Assembly: GCF_004355185.1 (NCBI RefSeq) | Contig: NZ_CP037922.1 | Coordinates: 930,001 to 994,000, forward strand | DNA: 64,000 nucleotides | Source: Hymenobacter radiodurans | GTDB lineage: Bacteria > Bacteroidota > Bacteroidia > Cytophagales > Hymenobacteraceae | Direction of reading: 5' to 3' | Part shown: positions 35,975-44,312 of the stretch, one piece after another | How positions within the stretch are numbered: the stretch's first letter is position 1 | Layout: every line of letters begins with the position of its first letter | Position numbers and translations under genes: made by a program | Notes under the pieces: generated by a model | The model's database searches: none | Told to the model about the DNA's origin: nothing | Seen by the model: the letters and a program-made list of their open reading frames with translations, nothing else

Positions 35975-37291
35975 TTGGATATTCTGATAATGGCCGGGCA
36001 GCTCATTTTAGGGCTGACGATTCTGGTGGGCGTGCACGAAATGGGGCATATGCTATCGGCCAAGTGGTTTGGGATGCGGGTAGAGAAATTCGCCATCGGC
36101 TTCCCTCCGAAATTGTTCGGCAAAAAAATCGGCGAAACCGAGTACATGATTGGCGCTGTGCCGCTGGGGGGCTTTGTTAAGATCACGGGCATGATCGATG
36201 AGTCGCTCGACACGGAGGCCATGAGTCAAGAGCCTCAGCCCTATGAGTTTCGCGCGAAACCAGCCTGGCAGCGCCTGATTGTGATGCTGGGGGGCATTAT
36301 TGTCAACGTTCTCACAGGCATTCTCATCTTTACCATTCTGACGGCCAAGTATGGACAGAGCTACCTGCCGGCTTCGGAAGTACGCTTTGGCGTGGTGCCC
36401 AGCAAGTTGGGCGAGGAGATTGGCTTCCGCAAAGGCGACAAAATTGTGAAAATCAACGGCCGCCCCTTCGAGCAGTTCGACGACGTGTACGACCCGGAAG
36501 TGGTGATGGGCAACCAGAGCTACTACACCGTGGAACGCAACGGCCAGCTACTCGATATTAAGCTGCCCGGCGACTTCATGGACCGGCTGTCCGATAATCA
36601 AAACGATCCGGCGCGCTTCGTGGAGCCGCTCAATCCATTTGAAGTAGGTGAAGTAGTAGCTGGCCGCGCCGCTGCTAAGGCAGGTCTGCAGCCCGGCGAC
36701 CGTATTCTGCGCGTGGGCGCCCGGGAAATCAACTTTTTCCCTGAGCTACAGCAAGCTCTAAAGGACAATGCTGGTAAGGCTACCGCCTTACTCGTACAGC
36801 GCAACAGTAAGCCAATTACGCTTACCGCAAACGTAGAGGAGGAAGGAACGCTGGGCTTTATGCCTAAGTCGTTGCTGCAATATTCGACCAAAGACTACAG
36901 CTTTATTGAAGCTATTCCGGCTGGCGCTTCGCAGGCGTTTGGCATCGTGAGCAACCAAGTGCAGGCGTTTGGAAAGATTTTCCGGGGTGAGGCATCGGCC
37001 AGCAAGTCTTTGGGTGGCCCGATGGCCATTGCCCAAACCTATGGCGGCACCTTTAACTGGATTAAGTTCTGGACCCTGACCGGCATGCTGTCCATGGTGC
37101 TGGCCTTCATGAACTTGCTCCCTATTCCAGCCCTTGACGGCGGTCACGTGATGTTTCTGACCTATGAGATGGTATCGGGTCGTAAGCCTTCGGATAAGTT
37201 TCTAGAGAACTCGCAGAAGGTAGGCATGGCTTTGCTGCTTAGCCTGATGGTGTTTGTCATCTTCAACGACTTGTTCAAAACGCTGTTTTAG
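35975..37291 (+). CDS. rseP: RIP metalloprotease RseP (site-2 protease)
   Basis: A 438-residue intramembrane zinc protease that cleaves anti-sigma factors and remnant signal peptides. The likely start is TTG 35975 (MDILIMAGQLILGLTILVGV), since ATG 35990 would cut the first TM helix short. HEMGH (21-25) is the zinc motif, followed by GAVPLGGFVKITGM. Two PDZ domains occupy about 115-280 (the second with VAGRAAAKAGLQPGDRIL), and the C-terminal LPIPALDGGHVMF carries the third ligand. The gap 35812-35974 contains only a degenerate repeat-like stretch. Confidence 0.95.
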   Translation: MDILIMAGQLILGLTILVGVHEMGHMLSAKWFGMRVEKFAIGFPPKLFGKKIGETEYMIGAVPLGGFVKITGMIDESLDTEAMSQEPQPYEFRAKPAWQRLIVMLGGIIVNVLTGILIFTILTAKYGQSYLPASEVRFGVVPSKLGEEIGFRKGDKIVKINGRPFEQFDDVYDPEVVMGNQSYYTVERNGQLLDIKLPGDFMDRLSDNQNDPARFVEPLNPFEVGEVVAGRAAAKAGLQPGDRILRVGAREINFFPELQQALKDNAGKATALLVQRNSKPITLTANVEEEGTLGFMPKSLLQYSTKDYSFIEAIPAGASQAFGIVSNQVQAFGKIFRGEASASKSLGGPMAIAQTYGGTFNWIKFWTLTGMLSMVLAFMNLLPIPALDGGHVMFLTYEMVSGRKPSDKFLENSQKVGMALLLSLMVFVIFNDLFKTLF

Positions 37292-37318
37292 AACTTATTT
37301 ATCGTGTATTTACCTAGA

Positions 37319-37348
37319 TAGAACGAAGGACGCCTTCGTTCTATTTTT
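37319..37348 (+). terminator. Rho-independent terminator after rseP
   Basis: TAGAACGAAGG pairs with CCTTCGTTCTA around a 3-nt loop and is followed by five Ts. Confidence 0.92.
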
Positions 37349-37366
37349 GTTTGCAACCTCCTGATT

Positions 37367-37864
37367 ATGCGTCAACTACTTGTTTTCTGCGCTTTGTGCC
37401 TGCTTAGTGTCGCTGCCATGGCGCATGCGTACCACGCGAGCATCATGGACGTGCAGTACAATACGAAAAAGCAGCAGCTGGAAGTAGCGCTGAAAGTTTT
37501 TACCGATGATTTTGAGAAAGGCTTGAGCGCCGGCCAGCCCAGTGCCGTCACTTTCGACAAGCTTTCCCCAGCTCAGGTTTCCAGCCTTACCACGGCTTTG
37601 CTGCAGCGCTCGGTGGCCTTTGGTACGAAGCCCAGCGAAACCTTGCCGCTCCGCTTTGTGGGCGTTGAAAAGGATAAGGATGCGCACTGGGTGTACTTCT
37701 CCGTAAAAATGCCCCCCAAACCTGCCACTACCATTTATCTGCGCCACCGCTTACTCCTGGATACTTTTCAGGACCAAATGAATATTGTGAATCTGGAGGG
37801 CGGTGGTAAAAAGCAAAGCGCCCTGTTTCGCGCCGGCAACGACGAGCAGCAACTCAGGTTTTAG
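37367..37864 (+). CDS. DUF6702 family secreted protein
   Basis: A 165-residue secreted protein with signal peptide (MRQLLVFCALCLLSVAAMAH). The mature start HAYHASIMDVQYNTKKQQLE and FTDDFEKGLS are typical of the DUF6702 family, followed by VYFSVKMPPKPATTIYLRHR and LLLDTFQDQMNIVNL. Members are short envelope proteins common in Bacteroidota, function unknown. A 230-bp gap follows before the ModE-type gene. Confidence 0.82.
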   Translation: MRQLLVFCALCLLSVAAMAHAYHASIMDVQYNTKKQQLEVALKVFTDDFEKGLSAGQPSAVTFDKLSPAQVSSLTTALLQRSVAFGTKPSETLPLRFVGVEKDKDAHWVYFSVKMPPKPATTIYLRHRLLLDTFQDQMNIVNLEGGGKKQSALFRAGNDEQQLRF

Positions 37865-38094
37865 CGGCCATTGTTTGCGTCGGTTACTGCGTAGAGGCTT
37901 TTTGATGGCAACTGAGGGATAATTTATCTTAAGCGTTGGCTACCGTTGCGCACGACTACGTTCAACGACGAAGGAAGTGATTAGACAGCTAAGTGAAGCC
38001 AGCGTTTACCGATACAGTCAGTGTCGAGAGTATTCGTGACCAGAAAACGCACTATTTTGCCTACTGCCTGATCACGCACCTTATCAATTGCTTT

Positions 38095-38454
38095 ATGAAA
38101 GAATTGCTCCTAGCCGGCGTGCCGTTTCGCTTTGATGGCCGGCTGTGGCTGCAAGGCCCCGACGACCGGTTTATGGGCATTGGCCGCTTGGAGCTGCTGG
38201 AACACATCGCGGCCCTGGGCTCTATCTCGCAGGCGGCCCGTGCTATGAACATGTCCTACAAGCGCGCCTGGGACCTAGTAGCTTCCATGAACGCGCAAGT
38301 GCGTACGCCCCTAGTACAGACCCAGACGGGCGGCAAGCGCGGCGGCGGGGCAGGCCTCACCCCGGCGGGAGAACAGGCGGTGGCCGATTTTCGCGCTATG
38401 CATGCCCGGTTCGCCGCATTCCTGGCCGACGAGACAGCTCGACTTTATTCTTAA
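38095..38454 (+). CDS. ModE-type winged-helix transcriptional regulator (DNA-binding domain only)
   Basis: 119 residues from ATG 38095; the frame to 37993 adds a stretch unlike the family. The sequence matches the ModE N-terminal DNA-binding domain: FRFDGRLWLQGPDDRFMGIG, LLEHIAALGSISQAARAMNM, SYKRAWDLVASMNAQVRTPL and a Gly-rich wing. No C-terminal MOP molybdate-binding domain is present, so molybdate sensing must use another protein or be absent. It is immediately upstream of a ModE-like box and molybdenum-related genes. Confidence 0.88.
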   Translation: MKELLLAGVPFRFDGRLWLQGPDDRFMGIGRLELLEHIAALGSISQAARAMNMSYKRAWDLVASMNAQVRTPLVQTQTGGKRGGGAGLTPAGEQAVADFRAMHARFAAFLADETARLYS

Positions 38455-38494
38455 TTCCTCCCCAGAAAGAAGACAAGTCTAAGTCGTGGCCACC

Positions 38495-38516
38495 GTTATA
38501 TTTGTTTAAATATAAC
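38495..38516. promoter_or_regulatory. ModE-like operator
   Basis: GTTATATTT-GTTT-AAATATAAC is a perfect 9-bp inverted repeat with 4-bp spacer. The GTTATAT/ATATAAC arms resemble those of characterised ModE boxes. It lies between the ModE-type gene and the molybdopterin-protein fragment, 11 bp before the latter's start. Binding is inferred. Confidence 0.7.
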
Positions 38517-38526
38517 CATTCGCGGC

Positions 38527-38832
38527 ATGTCGAAACGATACCCTTGCTGCGTGAGCTTTCCATTACTGGCTACCGGCTGGCTGGTGTTGATGGGTGGCGC
38601 CGACGGCTACCAAGCCGTGTGTGCCCTGCCCGAAATTGACTCTGCCTTTGCGGTCCAAACCATCCTGCTGGCCGATCAACTCGACGGGCAGCCCTTGCCA
38701 GCCAAAAATGCCCCCTACCAGCTTGTCGTACCCTTGGAAAAGCAGCCCGTCCGCTGGGTGCGTCAACTCACGGGTCTACGCGTGGTTAAGGTGTACGAAT
38801 CAGTAACTCTCCCACGTATTGCCTTACCCTGA
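38527..38832 (+). CDS. Molybdopterin-binding oxidoreductase-like protein, N-terminally truncated
   Basis: A 101-residue frame. From residue 22 it matches the C-terminal end of small PF00174-type (sulfite-oxidase-fold, molybdopterin-binding) proteins: GGADGYQAVCALPEID, VQTILLADQLDGQPLPAKNA, YQLVVPLEKQPVRWVRQLTG. Comparable proteins carry about 85 more residues before this point, including the signal and the first half of the domain; here a short unrelated stretch replaces them. It is thus probably a remnant, though the frame is open and expressed-looking. It links the cassette to molybdenum. Confidence 0.72.
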   Translation: MSKRYPCCVSFPLLATGWLVLMGGADGYQAVCALPEIDSAFAVQTILLADQLDGQPLPAKNAPYQLVVPLEKQPVRWVRQLTGLRVVKVYESVTLPRIALP

Positions 38833-38837
38833 ACTGA

Positions 38838-39741
38838 TGAAAAAGACGTTACGCTTCGTTCCCCGGGTGGCGCTCGGCCTAACGGCGCTGTCCCTGGCGC
38901 CTGTCGCGGCGGCCCAGACCCCGGCCCCGCCCGCCGCACTACCCCGACGGATACCGTGCGCAGCACCCTGAATGAAGTAGTGGTGTCGGCCTCCCGGGTG
39001 GAAGAAAGCTTTCTGCAGTCGCCGGTCACGGTGGAGAAGCTTAATGCCCGCGCTATCAGGCTGACGCCCGCGCCCTCGTTTTTCGACGCCTTGGAGCATC
39101 TAAAAGGCGTGCAGGTCCTGACACTCAGTTTGGGGTTTCGAGTTCTCAATGCTCGGGGCTTCACCAACACGACCAACGTGCGCTTCGCTCAGCTCGTGGA
39201 CGGCGTCGACAACCAGGCCCCGCACATCGGCGGGCCCATTGGAAATGTATTGGGTCCCAGCGACCTGGATATCCAGAGCGTGGAAGTGGTGCCCGGCACG
39301 GCCGCGGCCCTTTACGGACTCAACGCCATCAACGGGCTGGCTAATTTTCAGACCAAGAACCCGTTCTCCTTCCAAGGGCTGAGCGTGCGCCAGCAAACAG
39401 GGCTCAACCATCTGAATGACCCCAATGTGCGGACCCTCGGTCTGGGCGGTTCGTCGGAAAAACTCTACTCGGAAACCAGTGTGCGCTACGCCCAGGTGTT
39501 GGTGCCCGAGAAGCTGGCCTTCAAAATCAACGGCACCTACCTGCGCGCCAACGACTGGATTGCCAACGACCAGACCGACCTGTTTGCCCAGGGCAACGCG
39601 ACGACCGGGCTCTTCGGCGTCAACAACCCGGCTCGTGACCCGGTGAACAGTTACGGCAATGAATCCTCGGACCGCAGCACGCTCACGCTCGGGGGCAGCA
39701 GTACACGGTGGCCCGCACCGGCTACGACGAGCGGGATTTAG
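38838..39741 (+). CDS. TonB-dependent receptor, 5' part (frameshifted)
   Basis: The gene probably starts at ATG 38838 (signal peptide MKKTLRFVPRVALGLTALSL, cut at AQT). The family frame resumes by 38941 (TTPTDTVRS), so one base seems missing in the GC-rich stretch around 38921-38938. The plug domain follows: LNEVVVSASRVEESFLQSPV, then RGFTNTTNVRFAQLVDGVDN and IQSVEVVPGTAAALYGLNAI. A second break is at the G5 run 39691-39695, where six Gs would read into the next ORF. No SusC-type CarboxypepD domain precedes the plug, so it is a siderophore/metal-type receptor. Confidence 0.85.
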
Positions 39742-41504
39742 TGGACTATACTATCAAAATCCTGAAGGCCGACGCGGCGCTGCATTACCGTTTCGAGCCC
39801 GGCGTGGAGCTGGCTTACGCCTACCGGGTGGCCGGCTTCGACAACGTGTACCAGCGCTCGAACCGCTTCCGCCTGCAGGACTACTTGTTGCAGCAACACG
39901 CATTAACCCTGACCATGCCCGTGGTGCAGGCCCGGGCCTATGCCACGCTGGAAAATACCGGCAAGAGTTACAACCTGCGCTCCATGGGCGAGAACCTAGA
40001 CCGCAGCTTCCAACCCGACGCGGTTTGGAACAACGAGTATGCCATGGCGTGGAACGCGGCGGTAGGGGCCGGGCAAACCGTGGCCCAGGCCCACGCCAGC
40101 GCCCGCCTCGCCGCCGATGCCGGCCGCCTACAACCCGGCACGCCTGCCTTCAACCAGCGCCTCGGCGAACTGCAGGACATCAACAACTGGGATCAGGGCG
40201 CGGCTCTGCGCGTGAAGGCCAAACTGCTGCACGCCGAGGCCCAGGTGAACCTGGCCGAAGCCTGGCGGCGGAAAGGTGGGAAGCAGCCGGCAAATATAGA
40301 TTTGTTGGCCGGCGCGGACCACCGCACCTATGTAGTGGTGCCCGACGGCAATTACTTTATCAACCCCGCGCCGGGCCAGGACCCACTGCAAGACGACCTG
40401 ATCTATTCGAAGACCGGCGGCTTCGTGCAGGCCGGCGGCCGTTTCTTGGCGGAAAAGCTGCGCCTCACTGCCACGCTTCGCGTGGATAAGAACGACTACT
40501 TCGACGTGAAACTCAACCCGCGCTTTACGGCCGTGTTCTTGCCCACCCAGCAGCAGAACTTTCGCCTCAGCTACCAGAGTGGCTACCGCTTTCCCAGCTT
40601 GTTCGAAGGGTTCTCCAACGTGAACAGCGGCCAGGTGAAGCGCATCGGCGGGCTGCGGGTCATGTCGGACGGGGTGTTCGAGAATAGCTACCTGCGCACC
40701 GGCATCGACGCGTTTAATACGGCCGTGACGGCGGCCATTAACGCCAACACTTCGGCGCAGACAGCCGCCCAGAAGCGCCAGCAGGCCATTGCCGACAACC
40801 AGGGCCGCCTAGTGAAGAACCCTTATACCTACCTTAAGCCGGAGTACATCCGCTCGCTGGAAGTCGGCTATAAAGCGGGCCTGCTGCCCCAGGGTCGGCT
40901 GCTAGTCGATGTGGATTTCTACTATAACGCCTACCGCGACTTCATCGCCCAGGTGGAAGCCTACGTGCCGGTTACGGCCACTGGGGAGCCCCTGACTACG
41001 GCAGACCTGAACACCGTGGCCACGACGCTGAACGCCCGGGCTGGACAGGCCCGCTATCGCCTCTGGACTAACTCGCAGAGCCGGGTGACCAACTACGGGA
41101 GCTCGGCGGGGGTGCGCTACGAGGTGGGCCGCGGCTACCTGCTGGGCGTCAATACCACCTACACCCGCCTGCGCCGCACTCAGAACGGAGACGGCCTGGA
41201 AGACGGCTTCAACACCCCGCGTTGGGCCTATAACCTGAGCGTGGCCAACGAGAACATCGTAGGCAACGTCGGCTTTGGGCTTCACTATCGCCACCAGAAT
41301 CGCTACTTCTCCCAGACGTTTCTGGTGGTGGGTACCGTGCCGGCCTTTGGGACGCTCGATGCTCAACTAAGCTACCACATTCCCGCCGCGCAGGTGCGCC
41401 TGAAGCTGGGCGCGAGCAACGTGCTCAACAACTACTACGTCTCGTACCTAGGTGGGCCGAGCGTGGGCGGTCTGTATTACCTAACCGTGGCCTACGGACT
41501 ATGA
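39708..41504 (+). CDS. TonB-dependent receptor, 3' part: beta-barrel (frameshifted)
   Basis: This is the bulk of the 22-stranded barrel, 598 codons. Joining at 39691-39695 with one added G gives QQYTVARTGYDERDLVDY in frame. Barrel strands include ALHYRFEPGVELAYAYRVAG, NPRFTAVFLPTQQQNFRLSY with the SGYRFPSLFEGFS motif, SLEVGYKAGLLPQGRLLVDV and the C-terminal VGGLYYLTVAYGL. The cassette context suggests molybdate or a molybdenum chelate as ligand, an inference only. The gene is more GC-rich than its surroundings. Confidence 0.85.
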   Translation: MARTGYDERDLVDYTIKILKADAALHYRFEPGVELAYAYRVAGFDNVYQRSNRFRLQDYLLQQHALTLTMPVVQARAYATLENTGKSYNLRSMGENLDRSFQPDAVWNNEYAMAWNAAVGAGQTVAQAHASARLAADAGRLQPGTPAFNQRLGELQDINNWDQGAALRVKAKLLHAEAQVNLAEAWRRKGGKQPANIDLLAGADHRTYVVVPDGNYFINPAPGQDPLQDDLIYSKTGGFVQAGGRFLAEKLRLTATLRVDKNDYFDVKLNPRFTAVFLPTQQQNFRLSYQSGYRFPSLFEGFSNVNSGQVKRIGGLRVMSDGVFENSYLRTGIDAFNTAVTAAINANTSAQTAAQKRQQAIADNQGRLVKNPYTYLKPEYIRSLEVGYKAGLLPQGRLLVDVDFYYNAYRDFIAQVEAYVPVTATGEPLTTADLNTVATTLNARAGQARYRLWTNSQSRVTNYGSSAGVRYEVGRGYLLGVNTTYTRLRRTQNGDGLEDGFNTPRWAYNLSVANENIVGNVGFGLHYRHQNRYFSQTFLVVGTVPAFGTLDAQLSYHIPAAQVRLKLGASNVLNNYYVSYLGGPSVGGLYYLTVAYGL

Positions 41505-41641
41505 ATCAGCTCGGTATGGCGAGCAACAACCTAATAAGTACAACACATCGGGTTAAGTAGCTTGGTTATACCAGAGGAGATAATTCTCGGTAGGGCTTAG
41601 AGTAATTTTATTCCCCCGCTGCGATAATAAGACCGTAGAGG

Positions 41642-41674
41642 AGTAGTGAATAGTCCAACTGGTTATTCACTACT
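41642..41674 (+). terminator. Possible hairpin terminator after the receptor gene
   Basis: AGTAGTGAATA pairs exactly with TATTCACTACT across an 11-nt loop, but only two Ts follow, so the call is weak. It is close to the next start and might instead be a 5'-UTR structure. Confidence 0.4.
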
Positions 41675-41683
41675 TTCACCACT

Positions 41684-43111
41684 ATGCGGTATTCCTTAAC
41701 TCTGATTATTCTAAGTGCCGGGCTACTGGCCTTTGCTGTTGGTTGCGGTATGTTGCCTGGCTCAAATAGTGGCCGTGCCACTACTGGTTCCGTGCAAGTA
41801 TGGCTTACCAATCCGACGCAGTCGGAGCGCTTCGCTGCGCAACCTGATTTGCGGGTGGAAGCAACGCTTGCCCCTGATATTCCCGTCATTAGGATTGATG
41901 AGCAGCAGCGCTTCCAAACCATGGATGGCTTTGGGTATACCCTTACGGGTGGCAGCGCCCTGCTCCTGCATAAAATGCCCCCCGGTGCCCGCACTAAGCT
42001 ATTACGTGAGCTTTTTAGCACCAGTGGCGACGCAATTGGTGTAAGCTACCTGCGCTTGAGTATCGGTGCCTCCGACCTCGACGACCGGGTATTTTCCTAC
42101 AATGATTTGCCCCCCGGCGAGACCGATCCGACGCTGGCACGCTTCAGTCTGGCCCCTGACCAAGAGCATCTGATTCCGGTGCTGAAGGAGATTCTGGCCA
42201 TCAGCCCGGCTATTAAACTACTCGGCTCGCCCTGGTCGCCGCCCACCTGGATGAAAACAAATGGTGACTCCAAAGGTGGCAGCCTTAAGCCCGAATGGTA
42301 TGATGCCTACGCACGCTACTTCGTGAAATATGTGCAGGGCTACGCGGCGCAAGGTATTCGCATTGATGCCATTACGGTGCAGAACGAGCCGCTGCACCCC
42401 GGCAATAACCCAAGCTTGCTGATGCTGCCTGAGCAACAAGCCAACTTCATCAAGAACAACCTTGGACCAGCCTTTAAAGCCGCGAAGCTGGATACCAAGA
42501 TTATTATTTACGACCACAACGCCGACAAGCCTGAGTACCCACTTACCGTTCTTAACGACCCACAGGCGCGCGCTTACATCGATGGCTCGGCTTTCCACCT
42601 GTATGGGGGGCAAATTGAGGCGCTGAGCAAGGTGCACGAGGCCTACCCCGAAAAGCACGTTTATTTCACTGAACAGTGGGTAGGCTCCAAAACGAAGTTT
42701 GCCGATAACTTCGGCTGGCACATCAAGAACCTCGTTATCGGGGCGCCGCGCAACTGGGCACGCACCGTGCTGGAATGGAACCTAGCCGCCGACTCTCAGC
42801 AAAACCCGCACACGCCCGGCGGCTGCACGGAGTGCCGGGGGGCAATTACCATCGACAAAGATTCGGTACGGCGCGAAGACGCGTATTATATCATCGCTCA
42901 CGCCAGCAAATTCGTGCTCCCTGGTTCGGTGCGCGTAGCTTCCTCGGAAGTGTCTAGCTTGCCAAACGTTGCCTTTCGCACACCTGCCAACAAAGTTGTA
43001 CTTATCGTCCTGAACGAAGGCAGCGAGCCTAAGACTTTCGGTGTTCGCCGCGGGCAGCAAACCGTGAGTCATACGCTACCGGCTGGCGCTGCTGCTACGT
43101 ACGTGTGGTGA
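41684..43111 (+). CDS. Glycoside hydrolase family 30 protein (lipoprotein)
   Basis: 475 residues with a lipoprotein-like signal (LIILSAGLLAFAVGC; Cys at lipobox). The (beta/alpha)8 barrel begins FQTMDGFGYTLTGGSALLLH and includes SYLRLSIGASDLDD and GSPWSPPTWMKTNGD. The acid/base Glu is in ITVQNEP (E235) and the nucleophile in YFTEQW (E330), with EWNLAADSQQNPHTPGGCTE later, and a C-terminal beta-sandwich. Family members cleave glucosylceramide, beta-1,6-glucan or xylan; substrate is not determined. It is not next to a Sus locus. Confidence 0.93.
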   Translation: MRYSLTLIILSAGLLAFAVGCGMLPGSNSGRATTGSVQVWLTNPTQSERFAAQPDLRVEATLAPDIPVIRIDEQQRFQTMDGFGYTLTGGSALLLHKMPPGARTKLLRELFSTSGDAIGVSYLRLSIGASDLDDRVFSYNDLPPGETDPTLARFSLAPDQEHLIPVLKEILAISPAIKLLGSPWSPPTWMKTNGDSKGGSLKPEWYDAYARYFVKYVQGYAAQGIRIDAITVQNEPLHPGNNPSLLMLPEQQANFIKNNLGPAFKAAKLDTKIIIYDHNADKPEYPLTVLNDPQARAYIDGSAFHLYGGQIEALSKVHEAYPEKHVYFTEQWVGSKTKFADNFGWHIKNLVIGAPRNWARTVLEWNLAADSQQNPHTPGGCTECRGAITIDKDSVRREDAYYIIAHASKFVLPGSVRVASSEVSSLPNVAFRTPANKVVLIVLNEGSEPKTFGVRRGQQTVSHTLPAGAAATYVW

Positions 43112-43124
43112 GGCAGGCCGCGAG

Positions 43125-44312
43125 CTACCAGCCCGCGCCCGCGTCTTTGCTTTCTTCGGGCTTAATCAATCGAAACTCCACTCGGCGGTTAAAGCGGCTA
43201 TCTTCTTCGGTTTTCTCTTCTCGTAAGGGCTGCGTGCTACCGTACCCCGTATTATCGATGCGGTTGGGTTTGAGCTTGCCCTTCTGCTCAATGTAATTGC
43301 GAATGGCCTGGGCTCGATCCTGCGAAAGGGCCACATTCACATCTGGGTCGCCGCTGGAGTCGGTGTGGCCTGAAATGCTAAGTCGGAACGTGGGATGATC
43401 GACCATATACAACGTAATCTGATCCAGCGTCTTATGCATGGATGGCAGGATAGTAGATTTTCCCTGATCGAACTCAATATTGCGGAAAATTAGGGGCAGG
43501 CGATAGTCAATGGAGTTGGTAAGCAGGCGCATTAACGTGTCGCCTTTCAATTCAAATTGCTTCTCCACGCTGAAGAAATCCGGGCTTTGAATCAGCATTA
43601 CATAGCGTGAGCCTTCAATTAAATCAAAATCGAATGAGCCGTCGGGGCGCAGATATTTACTGGCTACCTCAATGCCATTATCCGTGTCGATAATGCTGAC
43701 AATGCCCCCTAGCGGCTTCTTGGTTACTGAGTCGGCTAGCACGCCTTCCACGTGCGTAGTAGCCAGTGGCTGCGCCTCCATCGGGAGCGGAAACGAGTAG
43801 AGGTCAAGGTTCTTGAGGTCTTTTACCTCCGAGCGGGCGTAGTACAGATTCTTGGAGTCGCCATCGATGGTGAAGTAATACTCCGAGCCTTTGCCATTCA
43901 CTAGCGGCCCCACGTTGCGCGGCTCCTGCCAACGACCTTGCACACGGTAGCTCTTATAAATATCGAAGTCGCCGTAGTTCAATAATTGCCCCCTAGAGCT
44001 GAAATACAGCACATTGTACATGGGGTGGTAAAAAGGACTGACTTCGCTTTCGCGGGTATTTATCACTGGCCCTAAGTTCTGCGCTTTGCCCCACTGCCCG
44101 TTTTTTTGCTTGGCAGTATACCAGATATCCGATAAGCCAAAGCCCCCAGCCGGTCGGAAGCGAAATAAAGCGTGTCTTCCCCCCGCGACAATGTCGGTTG
44201 CGAATCCCACGCTGTTGAGTTCACATTGGCCCCCAAGCTCTTCGGCACCGACCATTGCCCATCCTGAAAGGTCGACTGAAACAGGTCGCAGTTGCCGTGG
44301 CAGTTTGGGCAC
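43125..44312 (-). CDS. PD40/OmpA-family envelope protein, 3' part (frameshifted)
   Basis: The C-terminal part of a peptidoglycan-linked envelope protein. The real join is at the C5 run 44143-44147: six Gs on the coding strand give ASDRLGGFGLSDIWYTAKQK, five give a stop later. Visible parts are the PD40-like strands (QNLGPVINTRESEVSPFYHP), a carboxypeptidase-regulatory-like segment (VEGVLADSVTKKPLGGIVSI) and an OmpA domain, RLSISGHTDSSGDPDVNVAL and SQDRAQAIRNYIEQKG with GYGSTQPL. The 57 codons before 44143 are not in the family frame. Such proteins often associate with type IX secretion (PorE-like), unproven here. Confidence 0.85.
   Translation of the reverse strand: MPKLPRQLRPVSVDLSGWAMVGAEELGGQCELNSVGFATDIVAGGRHALFRFRPAGGFGLSDIWYTAKQKNGQWGKAQNLGPVINTRESEVSPFYHPMYNVLYFSSRGQLLNYGDFDIYKSYRVQGRWQEPRNVGPLVNGKGSEYYFTIDGDSKNLYYARSEVKDLKNLDLYSFPLPMEAQPLATTHVEGVLADSVTKKPLGGIVSIIDTDNGIEVASKYLRPDGSFDFDLIEGSRYVMLIQSPDFFSVEKQFELKGDTLMRLLTNSIDYRLPLIFRNIEFDQGKSTILPSMHKTLDQITLYMVDHPTFRLSISGHTDSSGDPDVNVALSQDRAQAIRNYIEQKGKLKPNRIDNTGYGSTQPLREEKTEEDSRFNRRVEFRLIKPEESKDAGAGW

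Noticed and set aside
39659..40489. 276-codon ORF inside the TonB receptor
   Set aside because: It is a shadow frame: Arg/Pro/Gly-rich with no domain, in GC-rich DNA where long spurious frames are expected.
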